From: Zasmidium citrigriseum
Taxonomy: Eukaryota; Ascomycota; Dothideomycetes; Mycosphaerellales; Mycosphaerellaceae
NCBI GenBank assembly: GCA_002786025.1
Contig: NHNW01000002.1
Coordinates: 1,302,001-1,366,000, forward strand
Length of the DNA stretch: 64,000 nt
Direction: 5' to 3'
The notes under the pieces are model-generated. The model ran no database searches. It was not told where the DNA came from and saw nothing but the letters and a program-made list of their open reading frames with translations. Positions 34,028 to 45,500 of this stretch are shown piece after piece (positions within the stretch are counted from its first letter, which is position 1; every line of letters starts with the position of its first letter). The position numbers and the translations under genes are program-made.

Positions 34028-35977
34028 ATGGCAGCCACAGACGACCATTCGCGAGTCCCGGCTCATCTGCAACCATTCCACCGACCACCATCTCTTACGC
34101 CAGAATCCGCCAAAACAAAACCTTCCGCCGAAGTGCAATCGCAAATATCGACATCGCCTGAGCTTTACACGCCGCATTGGCAGGTTCCACGCAGAAGAAG
34201 CCTGAAATCGACCCTAAAATCAATTATCACCAAAGATTGGCCAACGCTGCTCGAGCAAAGCCCTCCCCAGCAACGACTGCCGACGGTACGACCGCCAATG
34301 CGAATGAAGGACAGCGACGACTACATCACTGCGCGAGCAGCCAACCCTCGTACAGGTTTGATTTCGCCAAGTGTAGGAACCAGGACACCTTGCACTCCGG
34401 ACTCTCCTGGAGATGCTCTGAAGCTTCGATCGCACGAACACCATTCGCCAACGCCTCATACCAAGACCAGACCTTCACTCAGCCGAGCAAATGAAGGGAG
34501 AAAGATCAGTGGCGGGAGCACTCGCACAAAGCGTACAGACATCAATGGCATGCAGTGGAGCCCTCCGCAAACTGTAACCTCAGGACATGAAGTCGGGCGA
34601 GACCACGTGAGGTGGCCTTCGCCTACCCTGACCGAGGACTCGTTCGTTGTGCACATGCCCTCTGCACGGGAGCCGCAGCCATTCGCCTATCCTGGCTACA
34701 GTGCAGAGCAAATCGCGGCGCTCGAGCACTACCAGCGCAAGACCAGACGTGTCTCCAATGAAGGCTATGATCGACGACTGCTCTCAAATGGCGGTACATC
34801 ACCAGCCACGTTGAGTGCAGCAGAGTGCGACAACACTCCTGCAGATGAAAACGGTCCAATGATCTATACATGTCCCACTGGGCAACATTTCATCGCCTAT
34901 CGATATCCCCACCACGATGCCCAGTCTCATCACGAACAAGATGAACTCCCAAGGCTCACCGTGCGAAAGCGCAAGACCCAAGTCGACAAGATCCGACAAG
35001 AACTCAACGATTCTCCAGCGGAGGCGGAAGCCAAGAAGGTCTTCCTAGCATCCCCTAGTCCCACCAGGATCACCACTTTTGCTATTGATAGAGAAGATAA
35101 CAACTCCCGCAACGACGACCACATCCCCCGTACCGCCCCGCAACCGCCGGAAGGAACAGGAGCTTGTCCCCATTCCTATTTATCCTCTTCTCCCAAGCAT
35201 GCCCAGATCTGCTCGGCAACGGGAGAGATCTCCGGCAAGCAGATCTTCGGCTCGGCGCCGAGCTGCACGGCGGCCGTTGCCAATGGCGCGCCTTCGGATG
35301 ATCGCCATCATGCCGATGGAGGTCAAAAGACGCCCAGCCAGCCTGCAGAAACGGTTGTCGCTGCTGCTGTTCCTGCAAGGAAAGGGTCGGACCTTTGTGG
35401 TTTGCTGCCGCGCGTCAGGTTGGTGAGACCGGAGTTTGCTGCTGTGCCCCGGGAGGTGAGAGGAGATGGGGAGAGGAGAGAGTGTTCTTTTGGATGTCAA
35501 AGAGATGGGAAGAGTGGGGAGTGTGCTGAGCGAAGAAAACCCTCCTGGTCGTCGACTGTGCTGCTGAGGGAAGAGGATAGCAACCGCCAGGTCTCGACCT
35601 CCTTTGTCGATCATGCGCCAGAACGGGAAAGAGCATCTTCCAATGACAGCTGCGCATGGATCACTCTCGTCCTATCGACGGTTGCCTATGTGCTCCTCGA
35701 CTACACGCGGAGCGTCCAGGCACAAATCCCAAAGTGGATAGACATCGTGGTGGAAATGTTCGTCGCTCCTCCTGGAGGCGATGGATCTGCTACGGCGAAG
35801 GAGAAGCTCGAGGCGCTGAAGGCTCTGGTCTCGTTGCTGGGGCATGCACTGGCGGTGTGCACTGCGCTGGCAATGGTCTGGAAGATTGCTGTTGCTGTGC
35901 TGAATTTGCTCGAGGTGGTGTTGTGGCCGCTGGCTGTGCCGCTGAGGATTGTGAGGTTTATGGTCGGACTTGGGTAG
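34028..35977 (+). CDS. Hypothetical protein with disordered N-terminus and C-terminal membrane helices
   Basis: The open frame gives 649 residues from the ATG at 34028; it is open further upstream to 33932, so the start is tentative. The first roughly 540 residues are low-complexity, Ser/Pro/Arg/His-rich and probably disordered. The C-terminal 110 residues hold hydrophobic helices (WITLVLSTVAYVLLDYT and a long ALVSLLGHALAVCTALAMVWKI... segment), suggesting a tail-anchored or two-helix membrane protein. I do not recognise a family. It is the first gene right of the transposon island. Confidence 0.55.
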   Translation: MAATDDHSRVPAHLQPFHRPPSLTPESAKTKPSAEVQSQISTSPELYTPHWQVPRRRSLKSTLKSIITKDWPTLLEQSPPQQRLPTVRPPMRMKDSDDYITARAANPRTGLISPSVGTRTPCTPDSPGDALKLRSHEHHSPTPHTKTRPSLSRANEGRKISGGSTRTKRTDINGMQWSPPQTVTSGHEVGRDHVRWPSPTLTEDSFVVHMPSAREPQPFAYPGYSAEQIAALEHYQRKTRRVSNEGYDRRLLSNGGTSPATLSAAECDNTPADENGPMIYTCPTGQHFIAYRYPHHDAQSHHEQDELPRLTVRKRKTQVDKIRQELNDSPAEAEAKKVFLASPSPTRITTFAIDREDNNSRNDDHIPRTAPQPPEGTGACPHSYLSSSPKHAQICSATGEISGKQIFGSAPSCTAAVANGAPSDDRHHADGGQKTPSQPAETVVAAAVPARKGSDLCGLLPRVRLVRPEFAAVPREVRGDGERRECSFGCQRDGKSGECAERRKPSWSSTVLLREEDSNRQVSTSFVDHAPERERASSNDSCAWITLVLSTVAYVLLDYTRSVQAQIPKWIDIVVEMFVAPPGGDGSATAKEKLEALKALVSLLGHALAVCTALAMVWKIAVAVLNLLEVVLWPLAVPLRIVRFMVGLG

Positions 35978-37349
35978 AACAGGTTGGTGTTGGAAAGAGA
36001 CCTGAGAGAAGTATCGTATCGATCGAGATTCCTTGTCTACTGTGCATTTGGCTGATGTTGGTAGGTAGACATTACTGTAGAACGACAGAAAGCTATCGAT
36101 CACCACCGACGAGTACATTTTCTTTCACCCTGAATATGTGGTGTCTCATTCTTCCTCTCTGATTGCACTACTCGCCATCGACCCAACACCATCGATCTAT
36201 TGACGAGCCGTAGACCACAGCAAGTCACGTTGACCGCGACTGCTGTCGTCGAACCTGCCTTAGGCCGCCCTGAGACCCACCAACTCCCCAGCCATCTGGA
36301 GCCTCCAACCCGGCACCACGATCCCCTACCACCTACTCCTGGGACCTCTCCACCACGACCATCGGCTGGCACCCACCCAACGATCTACTCAGAACCAGAA
36401 GAGAAAATCTCTCATTCTTCTGCGCGACATTTCCCACGCGGTGCAATAAGTCTGACGCCGGGTTAGACTTTTCTTTGGGAGTCGATGACCAGCTCCCTCC
36501 CTACAACTCAAGAATATTGGAACATCGAAAATACCTCGCCAAGAGTGCTTACAAGAAAAATTCATTTTACGCTGGATGAGGAGGCGGCATTTTTCGACTG
36601 CATGTGCCAAGGAGGCCACGGTATTCTGGGCGTCTACACCTCCGCCCTTCTCGACAAAGACTCCATTTGGAGAATGGTGTCGACGACGTCGGATACGGAC
36701 ACTTCCTAGATTCTCCGGCTTTTGGACTCCGGATATGCACTCGGTTTCTTGGGGGTCTTCTTGGCGAAGGAGGCCGGCGAGCGAATGACTTGCATGCATG
36801 TGCAGCGCTTGGCACGGGTACTTTCGAAACGAGTCGGGTTTTTGTGGGAGGCAGTTGGGATGGGGAAGTGTCCGAGACCGCCGACGTGGTCAACTCTCGC
36901 GGTAGCTGGAGGAGTGATACGAAACGGCAAGAGAACATCTCGACGATGGATTTCAGACAACATCCGATCAAAACTATGCATCATTCAACCACGGCGCACA
37001 CGAAATGCAGCCGCGTTTCTATACGAAGTCTCTCGTCAGTGACGAGTGAGTTTCAGCAGTACTCAGAACGATAGGCACGAGTGCGACCATTCTGTATTGT
37101 GCTGCAGCTCGGGTATCTACTGGACGAGTTGTCGAATTCGACCTCCATTGCAGCCGCCCTGGGAGAAGAAGCAAATGCAGCGAGCTGTGATGCGGTGGCG
37201 GCTGTGCCGCTCGGTACGTATCGCTGCACGTAGCCTTACCGTGGGCGGCCTCCAGTCTCAGCCTCAGAGCGACAGTGATGCCTTTCTCAGCTCAAAGAGA
37301 CGTATTGCGGTAGCTGAAACTTGTCTCTTCCACGCCCAATAAAGCCGCG
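35978..37349. other. Intergenic region, about 1.4 kb
   Basis: Short open frames (for example 36604-37074) have no domain or start context that I trust. I see no gene here. Confidence 0.45.
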
Positions 37350-38936
37350 ATGGCGAAGCCGGTCTCTTGTTCAGAGATCGGATGCGATTCAGTAGAACTC
37401 GCGAAGATCTGCACCTTTCCAGCGGATCCAGATATTGTAAGGGCTACCAGATGTCCAAAGTGTCAACGGACGGCTGATGTGTGAACAACAGGCAGGAATC
37501 GGCATCGTGCTTTCGTTCTTCATATCGGTCACGCTATCCCTTCTCCTCGCAGTGTATGGCTTCTACTTCATCAAGGGGAGCTACATCACAAACCAGCTGA
37601 ATACGCTGGACCTCGTTATCACCAGACCTGTCAATGCCATCATCGGCAAATTCTCCAAGAGCGAGAAGTCGCTCATCACAAGGGAGGTCTTCCGGGAGGT
37701 CATCCTCACGTTCAGCGACCAGCAATTGATCACAGGCTTGGCTATCTTGACTGTGGCATTTTGGAGGTTTAAATCAATCACGGAGTACCACTTCTCCGTG
37801 GTCTCAGACCTCGCCAACATGGCTTTGATAGTGCAGTTCACCGCCTGCGATATTCTCGGAGATGTCCTGAGAGAACGTCCAGAGATGGTCTGGTGGCGAG
37901 TGATTGCGTTCGTCATCCTTGCCGTGCTCTCCATGATCACTTTGGTCCCTTGGGGAAATAAATACTTTCTCTACACCTACGGATCCGAGATGGCGTGCCT
38001 ATGGGATAAGACCTCTGGAAACTATGTGCCTAATGAGACGGCCCAAATGACCGTATACATGGTGCTATCGGTATGGGGCATTATCGATGTGCTCAGCAAG
38101 TACTTCCCGGTAATCACCGAGAATCGTATCGTTAAGGGCATTCGCGACACGATAGTCGGGGCTCTGCTCTGGCCACGGCGACGATACATCTTGGCGCAGC
38201 AATCTGCGGATACATCCCTTGTCTTCAAGGCCATCCGATGCATTATGTACGGTCTAGCCTTTATTGTGTTCATGATCAGCGAGGTCATGTATGCCGAAGC
38301 GCTGGCATTGATTCGGAACTGGGCAATGCTTTTGGTAAACGTCGTTGATGTCTTCTGGCTCAGGTCAACAGCGTCGGAGAATTGCAGGCAAGGAAACGAA
38401 GATGCATGGGGTTTCGGTCAGGCCGTGCCCATGTTCATGTTGATTCTACCCCTCTGCACATTGTTCGAACTCTACTGGGGTAAGTGATATCCATATCGAA
38501 AGAGAATCTTACTGATTGTCTCAAAGACGGATATTTTCGACGGAAAGTGGCAGAAACCAACCCGACAGAAGGCCATTCCGAGACAGTGGAGCTTCAAAAC
38601 GTCGATGAGGAAGCATTCGAATCAACCGGGGCAGACATTCATGACGAGCCCGGGCGTAGTGTCAGTAGGCAGCGACTCGTTGCTCCTTTGCGGCACAGCT
38701 CGCGTGCACCATCTCCGGCGCTCGGCCGTTCCCAGACTACGGCTCCTGGGCTGTCAGTGTCAGATGACACGAACTCAGGAAACTACTACTTCAGCTATCC
38801 TGCGGCCAAGATGGGATCGACTGACTTCGAAGACCGGCTTTATGGGCAACTGTGGTTCCGCGTGATCCTGTTCTATTTCATGGCTGGACTACTGGTGCTT
38901 CTGTCAGTATTAGCAGGCGCAGGATGGGCAATATAG
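37350..38936 (+). CDS. Multi-pass membrane protein of unknown function (DPDIAGIG family)
   Basis: Three exons, 37350-37436, 37492-38479 and 38527-38936, join in frame to give 494 residues. The exon 1/2 junction creates ADPDIAGIGIVLSFFISV, a segment I recognise at the start of a common family of uncharacterised ascomycete multi-pass proteins. At least seven hydrophobic helices follow, including LSLLLAVYGFYFI, VIAFVILAVLSMITLVPW and MYGLAFIVFMISEVMY. A soluble acidic/Ser-rich loop is encoded by exon 3 before a last helix (VILFYFMAGLLVLLSVLAGA). The function is unknown. The splices are convincing because each restores a hydrophobic or conserved stretch. Confidence 0.78.
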
Positions 38937-39214
38937 GAGGACCGTACCGTTTAGATTTGACTCTCGGCAGTATAATGGCCAACGAGGAATTGTAACCCCA
39001 TGTGTATCGGGACACGCCTGAATCCTCCTGGAATTGCTCGCTGGTGAGAACGACGAAGTTGATACGATACTGTAATTGGTCATCAATCTGCTGCTTTTGG
39101 GAACAACGCAGGTGCTAGAGAACTTACTGGGCCTGTATCGCATTTCCTGGCACGAATCTTTCCGTTCTGCCATCCGCTCTGCCGACTCGTGTGCTTCACC
39201 GACTGTCTCTCCGA

Positions 39215-40466
39215 TCAAGACGCGCCATACACTATTTCCTTCGGCCAAGCAAGAAACTCAGCCCACTCGTCACCAAGTACCGTGTCGATGTGGTTGAGGA
39301 TCGATTGAGGCCACCCCGAGACCCACCACAACTGGGAGCCGCAATGTAAAAGCGCAGCATAGTGAGCCAAGAGGAGGAAAGCGACTGGTCTGCGCTGCTC
39401 GATCAGGCTATCGAACGACGGGCCGATTTCATGTGGCCATGTCATGATCAGTCTCGTAGCCAATCGATCGTCCGGATTCCTTAGGAGCGTATGGATGTAT
39501 CGGAAGACACTGTCAATGGCCTTGAGACAGCCAGATCGTTGCTCTTGATCTTCAAGACCCATAGCCATGGATCGCAGAAGTCGATGGCTCTCGGGCAACT
39601 CTGTGGGAACGACTTCATGTTCGGATCCTACGGTCATACTGACTTGCAGCAGGGGCCCAACCCATGACGACATTAGATACTGCCAATGAGGGTCAAGCAG
39701 CACTCGGATTCCTCGGACCAATTGGAATGACTGCAGCAAAGTATCGATAGGATCGAAAGATGGATGCTTGAAGGAGAACTGACCCTCTGCGAAGGAGTAA
39801 TGAGCAACGAACCCCGAAAAGAACAGCATGCCAATGCTTTCGTCTTCCGGCAGAGTGGCACACAGAGGATTTGCGATACTGAGGGCCTTGGTGTGAAGAC
39901 ATGTAGCGCGAGAGACAAGCTCTTGTCGGGTAGGATCAGCCAGGTAGATCTTCACAGCTGACATCGCCAGTACCAGATTCAGCAAGTGCGGTTTGCTCAA
40001 GATCAAGTTGTTTAGTTGATCCAGTATTCCGGGGCTTAGCTCCAGAAGGCCGACGGGTTCTGATGATACACATGAAACTAGGAACTTGCTATACAGTTCC
40101 AGGTCTTCTTGATGGACCAGTCCTTCGCCTGGGTGCTCTGCTGATGAGACAGATGCTGGGGTTGGAAGAGAAGTGTTCGGCGAGATGTGCGAAGGGCTAG
40201 CATGTTCAAAGCTGCAGACCGTTTGGAGCCGCTCGCACGTGGTGCAACGTGGATGGCGCTCATCACACTGGACCACATCAGCATTCGATGTCAATCTAGG
40301 AACAATGTTGTCTTCGACCGACCTTCCGACGACGGCGCTTGCACTGCAGACATCCTGCTCGCGACTTGAAGTGGGCCTTCCGTATTCGAGCAGATTCCTG
40401 CGAACAGTGAGTATCGGGCGGTAGAACAATACGACAGGATCGAATGTCGCGTACCTTGGTCGACAT
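39215..40466 (-). CDS. Zn2Cys6 transcription factor (candidate local regulator)
   Basis: Three minus-strand exons (40455-40466, 40323-40397, 40267-39215) give 379 residues beginning MSTKESARIRKAHFKSRAGC. Joining exons 2 and 3 restores a complete zinc cluster, CLQCKRRRRKCDERHPRC followed by TTCERLQTVC, with all six cysteines. A fungal-specific regulatory region follows (EDLELYSKFLVSC, LSAVKIYLADPT-like helices). The protein should be a nuclear DNA-binding activator or repressor. Its own promoter carries three GGCGTATT-like copies, which also occur in the promoters of the adjacent genes, so it may bind them and autoregulate. That link is inference. Confidence 0.87.
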
Positions 40467-40510
40467 CGCGTTTGTTTGCAGTACAGGAGGTGAAGACAGG
40501 TAGGTGGTGA

Positions 40511-40541
40511 GGCGTATTATCGTCGTATTCGCGGCGTATTC
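40511..40541 (-). promoter_or_regulatory. GGCGTATT triple repeat upstream of the Zn2Cys6 regulator
   Basis: Copies lie at 40511-40518 (GGCGTATT), 40522-40529 (GTCGTATT) and 40533-40540 (GGCGTATT), spaced about 11 bp apart, roughly one helical turn. The cluster is 45-75 bp upstream of the regulator start codon. The same array occurs at 42001 and 48113. Confidence 0.6.
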
Positions 40542-40680
40542 ACTTCTTGGCAGGGGCTTCGGGCCGAACATCCTCCGTCGCACCTCACCTCGCCTTCAAA
40601 TGTTTGCAATAACATCACACGGCTGAATGATGGCAGTACTATTGCCTGGCGACACAATTGCTTTGCGGGACTGCTCTAAT

Positions 40681-41676
40681 CTATACAGCAAGGTAGCTCT
40701 TCATGCGATGCCCTTGATGCACGGCCTTTCCTCCCTTCAGAGCCGCATTAATCTCGCTGGGATGGAACCATGCATACACTGCGACCACAATGGCCATGGG
40801 CACAAAGTCCAACAAATACAGGCACCATTCGTTTGTCATGATGTAGCCCTGGAAACCTTGGACGTACTCCGCCAGACGAACGACTGATCTGACTGCGATC
40901 AAACCGCACGCCAAGTACATGATCATGACATGGCGGTACCAGTCCACGCTGGTGGCCATCGACTTCGAGGTGGGAACTCGGCGCATGCGAACGGCAAAGA
41001 CTGCAGCTACCGTGGCAAAGCACAAGAGAACCAGAAGCTGGAGGACGAGGCCGGCGATGACAATGTCCGTCCCAATCGACTTTCCTGCTGCCGATAGGCC
41101 GCCACCTAGGAAACGACATCAGGTTTTTGCCATGTTCAAGATTCTGCTCGGGGTTGTACTCACCTTCGGACTGCATCGCGAGACAAAAGATGTCCCCGGT
41201 GACGAATATCTTGGTCACCCAACGGGTGCTGATGATTGAGTGTTCTTCTCCATCTGTGAGACGAATGATGCGGCCCATCTCCATGTAGATGCTCGCTGCC
41301 ATCAGAGTGGGCGCAAGCAGGATGTAAGTCGACTGAATCACGTAGGCCATGAGCCTGTAATCTGGTGCTTGGCTCGCTGATGCTGCTCTCTAGATTCTCA
41401 ATGTCAGCTCGAGCCGATCCGGGCTATAGACATTGCATACTGCGCAGTACCCGACAAATTCCACTACGAGCAATCGATCAGCAAGACTTCCTCGACATTG
41501 AGATCCTGTCGTTACTCACTGAAGACTCCGATCAAGAATGGAATGAAGAATTTCGTCCGAGTGATCACGAGTTGCCAGAGATGGACCGCGGTTGCGACGA
41601 GCCAGAAGAGCAATACAAACACTGCGCCAGCCATGGAAGGCGTGTAGTAGTAGTACTTGAAGTTCTCGTACGCCAT
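40681..41676 (-). CDS. RTA1-like membrane protein (lipid-translocating exporter family)
   Basis: Four minus-strand exons (41520-41676, 41441-41463, 41164-41389, 40681-41105) join in frame to give 276 residues. Seven hydrophobic helices are visible. RTA1-family landmarks are FxEFVGYCARAAS, YVIQSTYILLAPTLMAASIYMEMGRII, the GGGLSA junction after exon 3 and NEWCLYLLDFVPM. RTA1/RTM1 proteins are fungal seven-helix membrane proteins linked to resistance to toxic compounds and to sphingolipid traffic; the substrate here is unknown. The 23-bp exon 2 is very small but encodes the conserved GYCA turn. The gene is divergent from the wall-protein gene, with a shared GGCGTATT array between them. Confidence 0.88.
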
Positions 41677-42564
41677 TTTCGATCGGCCACTGAAAGATAC
41701 TCTGCGACGACAGAAGTGAATATTGAGAATTGAGGCAGGGACAATGAAGGTACGAGAGAGAGGAATAAGTATAGGCTATGAAGCTCTATGTATTGGAAAG
41801 GGTATACTTCTGCCTGGCGATCTAAGGGTACGTACATTAGTGCGTCCCTGTTGATTGATATTTCTGCAGTCTTTATCTCGGTACGCTGATTATGTGTGGA
41901 CAGTTCCCATATTTGGGAGTCTGGAATCACGGCGACTGGCATCGTTCACAATTCATGTGGATACTCTGGCCTAGGCGACTAGAAAGACGTGGTGCGAGCT
42001 GGCGTATTTGCGGCGTATTCGCGTATTCCCCGACTCGCCACCAGCGACTACGCACCAGCCCTATAAACAGCCGACTGAAGCAATCTCAACATCACGGGCT
42101 CAGTCATTGTCTTGAAGAACGGCACTCGGGACGATATTACCTTCACCGCCCAGTCCCTGTCGCAAAGATCGACTCGATGATGTTGGAGGCCATGCAAGAG
42201 AGGCTGATTTTGGGTGAGGCTGGGTGAGCTTTGTGGAAGTCGTTGGCCTACTCATAAGAATTCGTTCGTCAAGTGCTTGATTGAGAGGAGACGGGATGTG
42301 ACTCGGCTCCTGATGGTTGCCGAGACAATCGGCGCCATTCGAGAGGTGGTGGTTTGGGACGGCACGCACATGCCAAATCTCAGCCGTCATCTACCGCTCG
42401 GCCGGCATGGGACCTCCTCACTTCGGACCGGGCTCGCCAAGTCATACCGGTGCAAACAACGTGCAGTATGAGCATGAAGGCTTTCCTGGAAGCCGTGATG
42501 GACTTGATGGTTTGACCTTTGCGCATCCTCGGTCTTGCGATCTGCGGAACACAAATACGCCAAG
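41677..42564. other. Divergent promoter of the exporter and wall-protein genes
   Basis: About 890 bp holding the repeat/TATA module described at 42001-42090. No coding region is supported; a short frame starting at about 42178 has no recognised features and may be an upstream ORF in a long leader. Confidence 0.5.
42001..42090 (+). promoter_or_regulatory. GGCGTATT triple repeat with TATA-like core
   Basis: Copies lie at 42001-42008, 42012-42019 and 42020-42027 (the last CGCGTATT followed by CCCC). About 32 bp further on is CCTATAAACAGCCGACTGAAGC. The arrangement matches 48113-48198 in order, spacing and sequence. The array lies 325 bp upstream of the RTA1 gene on the other strand, so it may serve both genes. 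Confidence 0.65.
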
Positions 42565-45500
42565 ATGAGATTTTCTCTCTTGGTTTTGGCCACACCTGCG
42601 CTCGCGCAACAAAGTATGCAAGCCGGCTTGACTTGGGTGAATGACTCTTGAAGGACTAACAATGCCTGCAGGCGTGCGAGTTGTAACGGTTGTGCTGCGC
42701 CAGTCTTGCGGAGTTCCGATTGCACCCCCGTCAAGTAAGTATCTGTCAATGGCTGCGCATTCTCCATTTGCTAAAGTCTCCCAGCTTTGCTGTGCCCGGA
42801 ATCGACATGTTTATCCATGGTCCTTCCTAGCGAAACGGCCTTGACTCACGACTCCTCAACAGTGGCCATTCCAGTCTCCGATGGGCAAGCGAATTCCAGT
42901 GTTTCTTCGATCCTTTCTTCACCCTCGTCCAGCATGGGCAATGCCGATACGCCATTTATTCCAAGCTCTTCGCCAACCAGAACACGTCCTCCGAACTACC
43001 TTACGCCAACAGTGTCCGGCAGCTCCGACGTCAGCACGCTCACAGAAGCTCCTCTGAGTGAGTGGTATGTCACCGAGTATCGCACCGGCGCATCGACATT
43101 GTTCACGCCATATACAACGACATTTGCGACACCAAGCGGCGGGATACCAGGAACTGTATACATCTACTTGCCCCTGCGATATGTCACTACGAGTGGTGTA
43201 TCCTGGACTCGCTCAGATCCACTTCTTACTGGAACCACAATTACGGAGGCGTATCCGAGCGGCACATTACCTGGGACGGTCGTCATATACTACCCAGTGG
43301 AACCTACGACGTTATCTGAAGGTCAAGAGACGTCCTATTCCGAGACCAACGCGATCACTGCATCTGCCACTTCAAGCCCATGCCTTACAAGCAGCACGTC
43401 CTACGGCTCGACTGTTGCCGCCTCATCTTCAAGTCCACCCACCATACGGTCAGAGACGACGGTCTCTTCCGTCATATCAACAACGAGCTCGACTCAGGCC
43501 CAGTACCATTCTCCAGCATACGTGACCACCACACGCTTCACAGGAAGTCTAACGGCCTCAGAGCCAGTGACCATGACCGAAGCACAACCCAGTGGCTCAA
43601 TCCCAGGAACGGTAGCGATCATTTATCCGAGCAGTCGCCTTGCCACCATTACCTCGACTCGCGCATACACGGGCACGTCTTCAATATCGGGACCCATCAC
43701 TTACACAGAGCCACCAGACTCGCCAACCGCTTCGACAATTCTTATTATCGTCTTGACGCCTGCCGTGCCTCCTTCACGAAGCAGCACGGTCTTCTCTACA
43801 ACGTCTAGTACAGCCTCGGATCTCGAAAGCAGCAGCAGCAGCATTCCATCCTCGGCGTTTTCTGTTGAATCGATCACATCGCCCAGTATCCCTCTCGGAA
43901 CTTCAGCCCCAGCATATTCGAGTCCATCTGAATTCAGCTCGAGCCTGTTTACGACTTCTTCGCCATCAAGCTCAATTACGTCCGGTGGATTCAATACCTC
44001 TTCTGCGATTTCGACGCCTTCATCGAGGCCTGCTGAGTCTAGTACTTTCACGGGGCCCCTATGGTCAAATTTTTCAGAACCAGACGACTATACTAGTTAT
44101 CCAATATCACCGCCATCATCGAGCCTTTCCGGGTCTAGTCTCGCTACGGCATCCTCGTCATCTGGTCTTTCTGCACCAGATGACTATACAGCTCCTTCGA
44201 TCTCAACGCCGTCATCGACCCTTTCGGCGTCTAACCTCACTACATCGTCCTCATCATCTGATCTTTCCGGATTCGATGAGTCCAGCAGTCCTGCTCCGCC
44301 ATCAGTCACTTCTCACACGACGCTTTCTACCTTCAGCTCCACGTCGTCTACGAGCTCTTCTTTATCGGGTATTTCTGAGTCCAATGATCCTGACGCCTCC
44401 TCTCTGATTTTAACGCCTTCGTCATCGACTCTTTTGGAATCCAGCTCTACCATATTGTCCTCGAGCCTCTCTGAATTCAGCCCTAGCTCCTCTACTACTT
44501 CGGCCATCTCGTCCTCATCCTCATCCATCGCTTCCTCCAGCGCTGCCTCTTCTAGCTCTGGCATGCCTGCATCGTCGACAATTTTGAGCACTTCGATTTC
44601 TACGGACGCATCTTCTTCGGCAGCCACGTCAATCTCTTCGGCAGATTCGACATCCAGCACCGCAGTGTCATTTACTGCGTCCAGTTCTAGCTCGCAATCA
44701 AGCAGCCAAGCGACCAATTTGGTCACGTCTAGCGGAGTCTACACCACGATCACGAGCTTCTATTCGCAGACTGTCACAAGTACGACAACCCTGTCTCCCT
44801 CTGGAACGGCTGTAGGCACCGTTTTCGTGTTTCAACCAATACTTTACACAACGCAGACTGCCTACTATGATGGACCGAGCACAAGGACGTCAACCCTCGC
44901 AACGTACCAAGGCGGCTCAACAGCAGGTACTATTCTTGTGGAAAACCCACGCCTGTACACTACCGTTACTAGTTACTTTGACGGAGCGGAACCCCGAACG
45001 ACCACGCTCGCAACATATGCCGGAGATTCAGCAGCAGGAACTGTCTTGGTAGAGAGTCCTCGTCTATACACCACAGCTACGAGTTAATTCGATGGCACGA
45101 GTGCGAGGACTACTACGCTTGCAACATACCAAGGCGGTTCTGCGCAAGGATCTGTTCTGATCGAGAGCCCTCGGCTATATACTACAGCTACTAGCTACTT
45201 CGATGGGTCGACTGCCAGGACGACAACACTCGCAACCTACGCAGGAGGCACCATCCGAGGATCTGTTCTAGTGGAAAGCCCTCGGCTATATACGACCTCG
45301 ACTTCATTTTACGACGGCTCGGTGGCAAGCACCTCGACAATCGCTACTTACGAGGGCGGGTCAACTCCTGGATTCGTTTTGGTCCAACAGCCGCGCCTAT
45401 ACACGACGATCACGTCGTATGGATCTACAGCTAGCACGTCAACTATAGCGACGTATGCGGGTGGTACAGCCCAAGGGACCGTTATTGTGCAGAGTCCTAT

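Noticed and set aside
33552..34205. A 217-codon open frame next to the right end of the MULE
   Set aside because: It starts inside the inverted repeat, has no recognisable features and overlaps the better candidate gene in a different frame.
36389..37342. Open frames of 90-156 codons on both strands
   Set aside because: No domain, signal peptide or conserved motif; frames overlap on both strands, as in non-coding GC-rich sequence.
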